DNA of 64,000 nucleotides from Nyssa sinensis (GCA_008638375.1 CM018033.1:16639017-16703016); one strand, 5' to 3'; positions 24,824 to 38,139 are shown, numbered from the stretch's first letter. The notes: generated by a model from the sequence alone, not told the origin. Translations and numbers: made by a program.

Positions 24824-25452
24824 AGTTTACTAGTGTTTTTATAAGTTAATTGTATGACTTACATGCTTACTTATTGTTAGAAAATCACCTAGCATAAAGT
24901 TATTTTGAAAACCTAGGATTGGTACCATATGTACTTATGTGTTCTTTGGAAATTTTGTGAAATGATGAATATGTAATATGACTATATGTATAATTCATTG
25001 CATTCTAGCTTATGTTCATGTAGACAAAGTCTTGTAGTTTGAAAGTTATGATTTACTCAATGTATTGATATTTTGTGTACTTGTGTAATCTTTGAGAATT
25101 GGTAAGGTTGTGACTATGTAACATGTTTACATATATGCTTGATTGGATTACATGCTATGTTCATGTAGATAAAGTTTTGTAGTTTAAAAGTTATAGTCTG
25201 CTTTATTTATAATGCATTATTTAAGGCATGCTCCATAGGTTTGATAAATGTCTCATTGAAATTGCATAGAAAAATCAAGGGATTTTGGCATACTTGAATC
25301 TTTGGAAACATGGCGTGTGTTGAGCACTTTGGTGCTATGCATTATGATGATGTAGATCCTGTGGTGAAAAATCCAAAATCTGGCCAATGATAGTACTTGC
25401 ATGCTGACGGGGGTGGACCGTGAAGCGAGGCATGGGTGGGCATAGAGTTGCA

Positions 25453-28400
25453 TGTAAAGACTTGAAAAAAAAAAATATTTAAACCGGTTAACCAAGTGCA
25501 AGGATAAATCCATGGGATTGATACGAATCATAAATTATAAGAATATAATATGGGACCTGAACGAGAACCAATAGTGGTAAATAAATAATTAAATTAAGTC
25601 CCGGCTTTATGGCAGTTTTTATCGGCATAAGATAATTTAATATTTGTGAAATAAAAATATTAAAAAGATATATATATATATATATATATATATGTCCGTG
25701 AAATTTCTAAAGGAAATTATTGAAGAAAAAAAATACATATATAATAATGATAATAATAATATTTAAAAAGGAAATTTAAAACCAAGTGGAGCTTGAGATG
25801 TGGGGGTGTTAAAATAAAAGAAGAGAGTCGTGCAACCGTGTGTGTGTGTATGTCGGTGGGTGTATTGGAAGGTGTGATATTATATACATATAATATAATT
25901 AGGTCTTGATGTAATTGAAAGAAAAGAAATGAAAAGGAGAGAAACCGTGGGCGTCCAAAAGGGGAGTAGTGGTTTCGGGCCAGAGAGAGAGAGAGAAAGA
26001 AATAGAAGAAAAAAAAAAGAGATCAAGAAGAGAGAAGCGAGGGCGACGGAGCAGCGATGGTGGGTGAGACGATCGTCTCGGCGTGGCACTGAGAGTTGTT
26101 GATCGGAGGGTGACTGAGATTAAGAGAAGGAATGATCGTGATGATGGCATGGTTGCCTCACCAACTGACTCGGCGTACTCACGGATTCATCGCCAAGTTC
26201 TTTCGAAGGAAAACTAGATGTTGATCGATCTGGTCCGTGTCGGTGTCGGCGATGGTGAAGCGCAAGGAATGAACCTTTACTACGTAATGTGGTAGAGGTA
26301 AATCCGGAACCTTGTTGTCATCACCGGGACGGGGAATCGCTCAGAACAGGGGACGACGCAACAGGTTGATCGAGAGTTTTGGTTGCCTCTGTTGGACAGC
26401 CCTGCCAGAAGGGTCTTTCTCTGTTTTAATTTCTATTTTTGGTTTTCTGTAATGGGACTCCTAATTTGGTAAGGCTCTTTCTTGTTGATTTTGATTAGAA
26501 AATCATGGATGAATAGGGGATTTTGTGTGTCAATTTGTTGGGAAGATCATTGGGGTTTGATGAACAGTGCCGGTGGTGGTGATGGTGATGCCATGATGTT
26601 GGGTCTCTGTTTGGGCGGAGAACTCTAGATAGACTTGTGTATTGCTCTGTTTCATGACAATTTTGTTTGTGGTCAGTATGTGTGTTGGGTTGTTCTCTGA
26701 TAGCACTAGGGGCCATTTGTTTGAGCAGTGGTTGATTGTAATGCGCTATTAGACAGATTTTGGCGATGGACGGTAAAGGATGGTAACAGTGTTCAGTTGA
26801 AACCTGAACAGGAGGAGGACGGAAGCTTGGGCTGTGTTGCGACGGTTGCGACGAGTAAGGAGCTGATGATGATGCCAGTTCCGATTAGGTACACTGGGCT
26901 GCACTTGACAAGTTAGGAGGTCGGTGAAGGAGAGAATTGTCAGGTGCCCAGTGTGTTGGTCAAATTGGAGATAGAGGGGGAATCACGTTGGCTTGATCAT
27001 GGATGGATGACTGAGGAGTTCGGTTTGCATAAAGGATTACTGGTATTGCAAACTGGGTGGAAGAATTCAAGTGATTGCTATGATGAATGAGAGGGAATTC
27101 TCACTGACCCTGTAGGTGAAGATGAGAAATGTTAAGAGTGTTCTATGGGAATTTTAGTTTGTCACAGATTTCTGTAATAGATGGATTCTTGAAAGTAGTT
27201 GCAACACTTCAGCAGCTACAAGTTTTGGGCGTTGGCTCTCTTGGAGCATTCTGATAGTGGTGATACTGAAATGGAAGAACAGCAAGTGGAGGTATATATG
27301 TGTAGGTATGGGTACCGCAGGACTATTGGATTTGGATTTTAGTGTGATTTAGTATTATTGTTGTTATCTGATTTGTTGGTACGAAGAAGAAGGCTTGTGC
27401 TGCAGAACCGGAACTGCTAGAGTAGTTAATGAGTTCTAGCGGAGCTTAGCTGAGAATATTTGGAACTTGGGGAAATATAAAAGTGTTAAAAAGCTGAGTT
27501 GGGCAGCATGCTTGGTGATAAGTTACACTTGACCTTTGTGACAAAGTTGGCTTCGAAGGCCAAGCAGCAGCAGCGATCTGGGGAACAAGCAAGCGAAGCT
27601 GCTGTTGTAGCAGCAACCGGACCTGCTATTGCAGCACCTACTGCGGCAGTTATGGAAATAGCAGATGAGTTTAATGATGCAAACTCAAGTGGAGATGGCT
27701 CACTCAATTTCAAGCAGAGAAGTTATTGTCCGTTCATCTAGAAGGTTGACTGAGCCTGGAACTTTATTCAAAGCTTAATAGCTATCCATCAGTTGATTAG
27801 ACTACGTAGTGGACGCAACTTCTTAGGGTTGAGACAGACCCTTCAGTTATGATATTTTACTAATGTGAGAAATAAGGTTAAGCTTAGGAGTATTTGGTAA
27901 GATGATTGAATGTTCTCTGTGCTTAATTGCTATTAGGAAATCACATAGAATTTGATTGTCTTGATAATCCTAGATTGGTTGTTTGTGCACTTATGTATTT
28001 CTTTGAATTGTTAGGAAATTTATTTGAATGAGAAGTATGATATTTTCCTAAGTAAGGAATAGGATTAAGTTTAGGAATGAATTGCATATTGATTGATTTA
28101 TACATGTGTTGATTTGATGATTTGGAAATCACGTAGGATATAATTGCTTGAAGAACCTAAAACTGATAACTTGCGTACTCTGATATGTGTTTTAAATTAT
28201 TTGATGATTTGTTGCTGTAGTGAAGATGGATCTTACCTTTGTGTTTGGATTATTATGTTTGGCTTACATTCATGTTGATATATCATGTGTTTTGGAAAGT
28301 GTGATAGTTTTATGTATGAGGGTGCTTTATGGAATCATGTGTTCTTTGTGTATTGATGAGATTGTGAATGCGTGAATCGAGCATGTGTTCAATGTGACTG

Positions 28401-29469
28401 CTTATAGCATACAGACTTGTGGAAGAAGTTTTGAGATTCAGATGATATTGTTGCTTTAAATATGCTGCATTATTTAAAGCATAATGCATGTGTTGGCAAG
28501 AAATGTTTTGTAGAGATTGTGGCATTGCATGGTGGAATCATGGCATTTGGCATAGTGTGATTCCTTAGAACATGGTGTGAGTTGAGCATTCGGTGTCATA
28601 CATACTGGTTACTCAGGCCGTCGGGGAAGGTCCGTAAAGTGAGACATACTGGTTACTCAGGCCGTCAGGGAAAGTCCGTAAAGTGAGTCATGGGTGTGAC
28701 ATAGAGTTTGCATGGGTGCATTATGCGCATTTTCATCACATTGCATAGACATGGGGATTTCTGCTGTTATAATGTTTGAATGATTTGGATGATATGTGGA
28801 TTGCTGTCGTTACATTATTAGGATGATTGGGGTAACATGTGGATTATTCCTATTGCGTTGTTGAGTAATATGGAAGGCATGTGGATTATTGTCATTACAT
28901 TACTAGGATGATTTAGAAAGCATGTAGAGATAAATGTACACTCGCACATGCTATGCCCTTAATTTTGTTTCTTGCATTAGTATTATATCATACCAGCATG
29001 TTGGCGTTGACCCATTCGTGGGCACAGGTTTCAGATAAAGCTCCTGGTACGTGGAACTTGATGAAGTCTTGGATAAAGGAGAGGAAATAAATTTGGAAGA
29101 GTATTTAGCCCTTGGGGTATACTTTTGTAATATAAGGACTTAAGCCCAAACAGTATGTAGGAGATAATTATTGAGTGTATCTTATATGTATATATGTTAA
29201 AGGAAAAGAATGCGTGTTTAATTTTCATGAATTGTGGCCATCGAGTGAGGATGGATTGTGACGTGTTTGTATATATATATGATGTGTTGTGATTATCAGG
29301 GGGAAAAAGGCTTGAAAAAAAAAGGAGGTTCTGCCGAAATTTTATGAAAATTAAAGAACTTTATTTGATTTGTCGTAAATTCGTACATCTATTTAATTAT
29401 CTTTTATTTTATTTACTTTCTGTTTGTCAGTCGCACCTCGGGTTTCAGTCAAAAATTCGGGGCGTGACA
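25453..29469 (+). mobile_element. Solo LTR, 4.0-kb family
   Basis: It starts TGTAAAGACTTG and ends CGGGGCGTGACA, with perfect TTGCA duplications at 25448-25452 and 29470-29474. It is 4017 bp and the same family as the LTR of element B in opposite orientation. It has a (TA)n run near 25670, a GA-rich tract near 25980, and two units of the 42-bp repeat near 28607-28690. The GTAGATCCTGTGG block found in most other LTRs is deleted here. The frame at 27499-27741 (Ala/Gln-rich) lies wholly in the LTR and lacks support as a gene. Confidence 0.96.
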
Positions 29470-30635
29470 TTGCATGTGTGCGTCATGCATATTTTTATTG
29501 CATTGCATTCATTGAATTGGAAGGGATATAGCTTACAAATGTACACTTTGCACATGCCACACCTTACCTTCGTTCTTTATATTAGCATTATGTCATACAA
29601 GTCGTCGTGCTTACCCTATATGGGATTACATATTACAGATGAGGCTTCCGACACTTGAGACTTGATGAAGTCTTGAAGCATAGAGGGGGAAGTGGACTTT
29701 GAAGAATATTTGGCCCTTGGGGCATATTTTTGGTGTATAAGGGCATAAGTCCCATGAAATTTATTGTATGTTAAAAAACCTTAGACCTTGTGTAAGCTAT
29801 GAACTAAATTTTATGTTGGGTTGTATGTAATTGAGTATTAGATGTAAATGAGGAGCATGGGGCTCCATATAGTTACTTATTTTTTTAAATATGCTTGTGA
29901 AGGTTATAATTACATAATTGTATGAATAATTGTTCCATTAGGTGTTGTGTTGGTGTTGAGGAGGATGATAAGGAAGAATGGGATGAAGAAAATAGGTTAA
30001 TGAACAAAAGAGACCATGTCAAAAATTTTTGAATTTAAAAGAGTCATTGGGTGTGTAAAATGCCCCATATATAAGTGGGAAGAGTGCCAAAAAGTGGGGG
30101 TTAAAAACCTTGAGGAAGTAGGTTAAAAATTGGAAAAATCAGCTTGCAGCACTTTGGAAAAAAATTCAAAAAAGGGGGAAAATAGCTTGCAGCAAATACA
30201 TTGTTTGTAGAGATCTGAAAAATGAGGGTAAAATTTTTATTTTTGCTGATCAGGCACAATTCATACGTAGTTTTGCCAGTAAGGCATTTACATGCATCAT
30301 TTAAGCATAAGTCATGTTTATGAGCATAATTTGAATGTTCCATAGAAGAGAAACATGCTTAGAATATTAAAATACATTTACTGCAAAAATTTGAGCCAAT
30401 TCAAAGACAATTTAAAAAATAGGACCAAAAGGGCGTCCCGAGTGACCCGGGTGGATCCAGCCAAACCCGGCAACAGGTGAAAATTTAATTTTTTGAAATT
30501 TTTCATTTAAAATGATTTTAAGAACTTTAGCTAAAACAAAATATCGAATTGAGGCGTTTCAAGACGGGTTATAGTGTAACGGGGTCTCGAATTCATTAAG
30601 GGCAAAAGGGTCATTTTGTATCGTTGCCCCTCCAC

Positions 30636-30643
30636 TATAAATA
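30636..30643 (+). promoter_or_regulatory. TATA box, probable LTR promoter
   Basis: TATAAATA in the context CCACTATAAATAGCCCC is the best TATA box in the window. It lies 5' of the conserved LTR R/U5-like region on the same strand, so transcription would start near 30670 and run through the shared block at 31461. Confidence 0.55.
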
Positions 30644-33020
30644 GCCCCTTAGTGTATTTTTATAACAATTTGGTTTGAAAATCATAGCAGCACATGTTCA
30701 TTATGAAAAGGTGAAAAAAAGCCCTAGGTTCTCCAAGCTTCAATCGGCCAAAACACACCCTTAGGCCGGGATTCTTGCAAGGCTTCCTTCTAGGAAGTTG
30801 TTCCTCTCATGAAGACCTATATTCTCACCAAACAGTTCAGCTGTGCAGCGAACACAACTTCCTCGGTTTGAGAAAAATCATTCTAGGTATGATACCTTGC
30901 AAAGTTAGGAATAGATTTGAGTTTTCTTGTCTTTCTATGTGTGGATTAAATGATTTATGTGCTTACTTGATGTTAGAAAATCACTTAGGTGGTAGTTGCT
31001 TTGAAAACCTAGAGTTAGTTGTTTATGTACTAGTGTGTTCCTTATTATTCTTTGGAAATTTGGTAAAGTGATAAACATGAACCATGACTATAAGTGAAAT
31101 TCATTGTATCCTAGCTTATGTTCATGTAGAGAAACTCTTGTGGTTTGAGAGTTATGAATTATTCCATGAGTTGGTAGTTTGTGTATTTGTATTTTCTTTG
31201 AGAAATTGTTAAAGTGGTGAACATGAGACTTGATCATATGTTTAATTCATTGAATTGTGACTTACATTCATGTAGACAAAATGTTATGAATTTGACGTTA
31301 TGCTTTACTTTATGAAAGAGGTATATTTTAAGTCATGCTCCATGTGTTGATGAAATGTTCCATTGAATTGCATAAGAATCAAATCAAAGCATGTTGGCAT
31401 AGTGTGAATCCTTGTAAGCATGCCGTGAGTTGAGCACTTGGTGCTATGCATTATGAGGGTGTAGATCCTGTGGTGAAAAACCCAAAATTGGCCATTGGTA
31501 CTCATGCCAACGGGGACGGACCGTGAAGTGAGACATACGATTGGTCCTCATGCCAATGGGGAAGGACCGTAAAGTGAGACATGGGTGTGGCATAGAGTTT
31601 TCATTTGTGTGTCATGCATATTGATATTATATGGTATTGAGGGATTATAACTTTTAAAATGTACATTTGCACATGCCACGCTTTAAATTTGTTCCTAGCA
31701 TTAGCATTATGTTATACTAGCAGTTAAGTTGACCTATTCGTGGGATATCATATTACAGATGAGACTCCCGGTACTTGAAGACTTGATGAAGTCTTAAAAG
31801 ATAAAGGGGGAGGTAGACCGTGGAGGATTTTTGGCCCTTGGGGCATATTTTGATATTATACAAGGGCATAAGCTCTAAACCATATGAAATGATGTTACAG
31901 AATATTTTTGTATTATGAAAAGAAGGGAAAGGACTTTGTATATTGTAATGAATATGAAATTTGTGATTTTTAAGTTCAAGTGTAGGTGTGTGCATGAAGG
32001 ATTGTAAAATTAGATGATGTGTGTTTAATTTATGTGAATTGTGGCCACCGAGTGAGGGTGTGTTGCGACATGTTTATGCACATGAATTGTCATGAATATT
32101 AGGTGGGAAAAAGACTTAGAAAACAAAGGAGGTTATGTCAAAATTTTAAAAAATTAAAGAATTGGCTAAGTGTGTAAAACACCTTGTAACTAGGTGAGAA
32201 AAGTGCTCAAAATGGAGGGTTAGAAACATTGGGGAAATGGGCTAAAAATGGAAGAAAATTGACTTGAAAAACTTGGGAAAAAAATCAAAAATAGGAAAAA
32301 TTAGGTAGCAGTCGGAATAGTAATTTTGCAGAAAAATTGGAAAACTGCTCTCTGTCGCTATAGTAAAAGTGCAGAAAACAGAGCTGTCCAGCCCAGCCGC
32401 CCCGCGCGCCGGCCTGCTGCCTCATGCCATGCCATGCCTTGTCCCGCTGCATGCACTATTGTATGCCTTGCTACGCAGCCACTGTGTTGACCGTATCATG
32501 ACACTTCATGACCTGAATTTCAAGGCCATTTCAAGGTCATTTAATCATATGTTTGACTCTATCTTTTGAGCCCACTTTAGGCTAATTTAAGCCATCACAT
32601 CAAGCCATGTTGGGTATTTTTTTTTTTGGACACTTTCTAGTTATGTTTTAGGGCCATGTTTGGCCACTCACTAAGACCACTGTAGGCAAGATATTTGACT
32701 TACTCTTGGCCTATGTCTTAGGACCTTTTGAGGCCCATTTGGGCCATTATCCCAAGGCATTTTTAGAAATGTTTTGAGACTGTTTTGGGAGTCATTCCTT
32801 GATATGACTTAAACCATTTTAAACATTAATTGGGTGGGATAATTAAGTAACCTTGGGAGACCATTTTAGCCATGTTAAATAGCAAGTATTTAATTCTAAT
32901 TTTGGAAAAATATGGGGAGATGAATGAATAAGCAATTAAATCCACTTTATGACCTTTCATTTGTTTTTCCTCTTCCATTTCACTCACACCCCGGGTTGGT
33001 GGAAATTCGGGGCGTGACAC

Positions 33021-34392
33021 TGTTGCTAAAGTAGCACAGCCCAACCCAGCCCAGCCCGTGCGCCCCCACAAAAATTTTACATTTCTATGTATCTATATTT
33101 TCGGTACCTCGTTTGACAAAAGGAACCACACTGTTGAGTCCAGAACGTTAAAAATTAGTATCTTCGACATGACACATTTGTTAACCCAATTAATACACTA
33201 TGACATATTTAAAATTTCTCCAATTGTCTGCTCATATATTTCGGGGTCTAATTTTTCAAATCGCACTTTGCCATTGAGTCTAAAATACCTAAAAACATTA
33301 GGTTAAACTCTTTTTGCATTTTAATTGGCCTTTATTTGACTAATTTTAGGCTTAAAGACATTTTAGTAAATTTTCTTATTTATTAAGAGTTTTAAAATAA
33401 TTATTAAAATATTTTCTGGGGCTAAGGGAAATTTTCTTAAAAATTTAAGGTCGGTTCATAAATAAGGAAAATTTTGGTTCAGGATTTACGGTTTAGAGCC
33501 GAACCCTTTGTTTTTCCCTAAAAACTGACTGGTTCAATCATCTTCTAAGTGAACTGTTGCCAATGCCTTGAGATTCGTTCGGTCCAGCTAGTTTAACGCG
33601 TCATCATGGTGTTAGCATCCCGTTTATACATTTAATTAAAACCAAGCATTAAAACAACATCGTTCAGTTTGGCCTAGATTTGTTTATATGCTATTTAGAC
33701 CAAACCCGTTTATCGACCCAACTCGACGACACGACCCATCAGGGTCATCTTATTCGCTGTAAAGGTACTGTTAACTGAAAACCTAATATTTCTATAGCAG
33801 TTTTGCTCTAATTTCTCAACTGTTTCTTGCCCAAATTGATCCTAAAATCTTCCTAGGACCTCATTAAATAGATTCATATTGGTTTTATGGCTTGAATCAA
33901 GCTCAAAAGCTTGATTCCATCATCCATGGCCAAACTGAATAATGCCTTGGTTCTTTTTTATTTCTCAACCAAATCAAGAATGATTCGTTGTGTCGTGTTT
34001 TTTGTCTCAAGAGCTTTCTATCCATATAAAAATAACAAATTTTGGTAGCCTATATAGAAAACCTGATTCTAGGGACTATACCTGTAACTAGGGTTTTCTC
34101 ACTCGTTTTTAGGCCTTTCAACTTAGTTTTTGTTACATAATGATCTAAATGACATACAGTTTAAACCCCTATTATTCAATTTCAAGTTGGATTTAGTTGA
34201 TACCTGGCCCGGTTTTGGAAGTTCCTTTATTAGCAGTTGATCTTTTTTATATTTATTGCTTTAGGTCATTTGTCTTGATGAAATCAATCGAAACATATGC
34301 AAAAACCCAAAGGAATTTAAGGGTAGAGTGCTCACCTCACACTTTTTGAATTTGAAGGGTCTATTGGTCTTTGGCCATTTTTCTATTTCTAA

Positions 34393-34437
<45 letters not shown>

Positions 34438-34511
34438 CTACCACAGCTCTGCATCCATCTCCTTTGTTTCTACAGTTGTAATCTTCCTTCCTTTTCCTAC
34501 TGCTCCTGCAA

Positions 34512-34560
<49 letters not shown>

Positions 34561-34925
34561 TTCTCTCTTTTTCTTCTTTTCTTTCCTCTTTCCCAATTTC
34601 TCTTATTTTTTTACTCACAGCCTCATGCTTCCTTCATGCATAAGCCACATAGGTGGCTTCTCCCTTTTCTTGTATTTTGGTGGCCCAATACAGGGTTGCC
34701 ACCTCATGTTTATCCTTCCCACACACACACACTAACACACGGTTCTCTCTCTTACACACACACGAGTGTGTGTGTGTATATTCACATTTTTGTTTTGTGA
34801 ATGCACATATACTTACATGTGTGTATATACATATATATATATACCCAAATATATATATATATACACATGTGTGTGTGTATATATATATATCGGTACACAT
34901 GTTTACGAGATAGGTATTGATTGTA
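33021..34925 (-). mobile_element. Reverse-oriented LTR fragment
   Basis: The order of landmarks matches the U3 half of the reverse LTRs: GTTGAGTCCAGAACG near 33130, AT-rich sequence with 'ggggctaagg' near 33420, two CT tracts (34397-34433, 34518-34558), then CA and TA runs to about 34890. The conserved TGTCACG end and shared block are missing, and the right border is vague. The open frames across the CT tracts are low complexity. Confidence 0.5.
34397..34558. repeat. Two (CT)n tracts
   Basis: Pure CT runs at 34397-34433 and 34518-34558 are separated by about 85 bp. They fall where the other LTRs are pyrimidine-rich in reverse orientation. Confidence 0.95.
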
Positions 34926-35581
34926 TATATTTTTTTTCATTGCTATATGTATTTCCTAAGTTGTTATCCTACCATTCATGGGTTAATAACCTCTTGCTAA
35001 GGTTTTGATAATTTTCCTACTTTAGGTTATTGATGTGATTGGTCACTCAACCCTTTTTAACCTAGGTTAGATTAGGTTTACTTATGGTTAGGTCACATTT
35101 TAACCCTACACATTACCTGATGGCCTAACTAGGATTATGTCCTACTTTAGGTTAGGTTAGTTGTCCTAACTTTAGTTCATCTTATGATATTACATTTTGT
35201 CCCAAAGAGTTTTGGAAAGATACTTCTTGGTATAGCTTTTAACATATTGCATAAGATTTACCTAATTCATTGGGTTAGAGTGTTTCATTTTCAAAATGAA
35301 TAATTTTGTTTATAGGTTGTAATGAAAGTAGATATGCTTAGTTTACATATGCCAGAGGAAATTTTTGCAATAAGGAGTTTTGATCCGTTGACATTAGTGG
35401 GAGGAACTCCATTTGGAGAAGAAATGAATGAAATATATGTGAAATATATACGGAAGGCCCAGATACCAATTGCTAAGACCTTGTGGTGGTGTTTTTACTA
35501 TCAAGGAAGCTTGTAGAGAAAGTATTGTATGACCAATTTATGTTGTAATGTATCTTACCTATATTATATATTATTACAATG
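34926..35581. other. Non-LTR AT-rich DNA with TTAGGTTAG motifs
   Basis: No LTR landmark is seen. 35040-35175 has repeated TTAGGTTAG-like words. A 64-codon frame at 35322-35516 (start MKVDMLSLHMPEE, end YYQGSL) is the only frame here with unbiased composition. I do not recognise it and see no splice or promoter support, so it is left as an unassigned frame. Confidence 0.3.
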
Positions 35582-35945
35582 TAGTGCCCACGTGGCATTC
35601 TTTTTGTTTTTCTTTACTTCTAAATCCTATGTGGCATGCTCTTGAAAGTCCTCTGCACTTTTCCTCATCTCTCTTTTATTCTTAATTAAATTTAAAATTA
35701 AATAAAAAAAATTCAATTCAATACTTTTTTTTCCTTTTTTTGGTTTCAAAAAACAACATTATCTAGTGCCTACGTGGCGCTCTATTTGTTTTTCTTTACT
35801 TCTAAATCCTATGTGGCACACACTTAAAAGTCCCATGCACTTTTCTTCATCTCTTCTTTATTCTCAATTAAATTTAAAATTAAATATAAAAATATTCAAT
35901 TTGATACTTTTTTTCTTTTCTTTTTTTCATTTCCAAAAACAAAAT
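35582..35945. repeat. 182-bp direct tandem duplication
   Basis: Units start at TAGTGCCCACGTGGC (35582) and TAGTGCCTACGTGGC (35764). Both continue through 'tttgtttttctttacttc', 'atgtggca' and 'aattaaatttaaaattaaat'. From about 35930 to 36150 a shorter T-rich repeat (roughly 120 bp, 'atttccaaaaa-aaaatta') is also repeated. Confidence 0.88.
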
Positions 35946-36149
35946 TATTCAATTAGATATTTTTTCCCTTTTATTTCCAAATCTACTTTTTCCTTCCTTA
36001 CTTTCTAATTTTTTAATAACTGAAAAACCCACCTAAATAACCTTCATTTCCAAAAATAAAATTATATAGTTAGATTTTTTTTTTTTTCAAATTTACTTTT
36101 CGTTCCATATTTTCTAATTTTTTTTAATAATTAAAAGGATCCCCTAAAT

Positions 36150-37080
36150 AACCTCCGTTGCTTTCTTATTTTCTTATCGTTAAAAGTTCTATCTAATCAC
36201 GTATGTAGTTCAGGTTTTCTTGCAAATAACAGTCCAATCGAAGGTAAGTCATTCTTTTTATATCATTTTGTTTAAATTCATCATATTTGTTTCCGATCTC
36301 TTCTTGCATATTCTGATGTCACTAAAAATATTCGAATTCAAAGTTCAAATCCATCATCATCTGTCTTAGTCGCGTTGTAAAAATCAGATTCAAGGTTCGG
36401 ATTTGTTGATTGTTTATTTGTTGTTCGTTAGTCTATTTTTTTAATGTTAATTTGTACTCTTTATGTTTTAATTGTCTATATGTCACCTACTAATTAAACC
36501 AAGCTCATAAATTTAAAAAAAAAAAATTAATTTGGTTTATTGAGTCCCAATAATATTTGGAGTTTTTTTGGATAGTCCAAATTATAGTTGGACTAATATT
36601 CTAATGAGAGCTAGTTTTCTGATTATAGTTAAATAAGATATACTAGTTTGTATAGAATTAGATGTCTTAATCAATATAAGATTTAGAGTCAATGTTATAA
36701 ATATGTGAGTCTTTGTCACATTGAGTTGTGAGTCACAAAATAATAGAGTGGTGGCCAAGAAAATTAGAGGGTCGTGTGATGGCGGTGAGAGATTGCCGAA
36801 ATAATAATAGTGTGAGTTTACTCTGTGAAAGAGTGTGGCTACTGTAACAGTGAAGAGCTTTATTTACTTTGTGAAAAAGTGTGGTTGCTATAACAGTGAA
36901 GAGCTTGATTGTGGGTGAAGGGAATGGCTAGAGACTTTTGATGACGTATTATTTAATAAATAATAACTTTGATTGTTCAAGGCAATAATAGATTTGTTGA
37001 AGTTTTTGTTATTAAATTTCTCTTCTTTTATTTGTTTGCTTCTTTTTGTTCTATATTCAATAATTGGTAAGTGATTTATA
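36150..37080 (+). mobile_element. Probable degenerate copia LTR
   Basis: It ends immediately before initiator-tRNA-like primer sites (37090). It contains a TATA-like TTATAAATATGTGAG near 36698 and a direct repeat of 46 bp (36817-36862, 36863-36908). The left border was not found, and 36150-36540 may be older unrelated DNA. The assignment rests on the primer sites and the gag-like start downstream. Confidence 0.4.
36817..36908. repeat. 46-bp tandem duplication
   Basis: Two adjacent units contain GTGAAAGAGTGTGGCT / GTGAAAAAGTGTGGTT and AACAGTGAAGAGCTT. Confidence 0.93.
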
Positions 37081-37089
37081 TTAAATAAT

Positions 37090-37160
37090 TGGTATCAAAG
37101 TTATTTTAAATTTTACATTTGGTATCATAGCAATTTCATATCTTACATTTAGTATCAGGA
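37090..37160 (+). promoter_or_regulatory. Three primer-binding-site-like motifs, 30-bp spacing
   Basis: TGGTATCAAAG (37090), TGGTATCATAG (37120) and TAGTATCAGGA (37150) each resemble TGGTATCAGAG, the initiator-tRNA complement, and lie exactly 30 bp apart. They share TTTTACATT-type flanks. Confidence 0.6.
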
Positions 37161-37220
37161 TAATTTTTTTGTCCTACATTATCTCTCCACCCTCTCTCTA
37201 TTTTTTCTCTGTAGATTATT

Positions 37221-37358
37221 ATGGGTTTCTCAACCAACGACTCATCAACATCAAACAAGCCCCTCAAGCGCAAGCCTTTTACTGGTAACTGTTGCCACTA
37301 TCAATTCAATCCCATTTTTGTTCTTTTGTATATTGATTGCATATATGTGATATCTTGA
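37221..37358 (+). pseudogene. Possible copia gag start, truncated
   Basis: A 45-codon frame begins MGFSTNDSSTSNKPLKRKPF, then continues GNCCHYQF and ends at TGA. A short Ser/Asn/Lys-rich start after a primer site is what copia gag often looks like, but nothing conserved follows. It could be chance. 37359-37703 holds nothing recognisable. Confidence 0.25.
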
Positions 37359-38139
37359 TTTGTTTGTACCTCGCTATCACACCATGAAAACAATCCACCA
37401 TTACAACCCATTGTCAGTTGCAACCCCATCTATTGCAAGCCACTGTAATCACACAATAGAAACGACCATTACAGGTGATATCAACTATCCTCCCCATCTT
37501 GCACATTGTCGTGATCAAACACCGAGCACCTAAGACTCCATTGTTAACGTCTACAACACCTAATTATGATACAAGTATATCAGCCAAACATGTGGTTTTA
37601 AATAGCCACTAACAACCTCCCTTTCCGTCTGTGGCTTTTCTTAATTCTGTAGCAACTTGAAAAATTGAAAGTAAATTTTTTGTTTTACCAGTAAAGCACT
37701 ATTTGTAATACCCTGACCCAGGATAGCATTTAGATGAGGTAGACCGGTTGAGTAGTGTAATAACTATTGTAACCGAACATGAGTTCCGAATAAAGTAGAA
37801 TAATTTTAATTAAGTCCAAAGAGTCAAATAATAATACCGAGCTTTGACCAAGCAATGAACATATTATCAAAACTAAACCGAGACCGATGCAGACCGAGAA
37901 TAGTAGACCCCAAAATATAACCGAAGCATTGCAATGAGTAATATACAGTAATGTGCACGTAGTTCGAGACGGACAATGAGAGTCACCAATAGAGTAGTCA
38001 CAATATTTAAATATGCGAGAAATAGTTACAAGTAATCCCGAGTATCCAGTAGTACTATATAATAAAACTCGAACGGTACGAAGAATCATGTACGTAGGTC
38101 AGTACATGCCTCGATATATGTGCATAGTGCATTTTAATA

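Larger units (their letters stand above)
24824..33020 (+). mobile_element. LTR sequence C, 5'-truncated and internally duplicated
   Basis: A plus-oriented LTR tail ends GGGGCGTGACA at 33020. The own sequence is 24824-25452 and 29475-33020. Two direct copies of a ~1.35-kb segment occur: 24840-25452 joined to 29475-30200, and 30930-32300. Both contain the shared block (25352-25371, 31461-31480), the CCCTTGGGGCATATTTT stretch and a tail rich in short A runs. Between them lies promoter-like sequence (30420-30760). 32380-32440 is GC-rich. The left end starts in mid-LTR, so a deletion lies at 24823/24824. Confidence 0.65.

Noticed and set aside
27499..27741. 80-codon Ala/Gln-rich frame
   Set aside because: It lies wholly inside a solo LTR bounded by TTGCA duplications, with no related frame in the sister LTR of element B.
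34328..34735. 135-codon frame rich in Ser-Leu
   Set aside because: Two CT microsatellites in an LTR fragment account for nearly all of it.
35322..35516. 64-codon frame MKVDMLSL... as a host exon
   Set aside because: Composition is normal, but there is no splice pattern, neighbour exon or recognised family; it is kept only as an unassigned frame.
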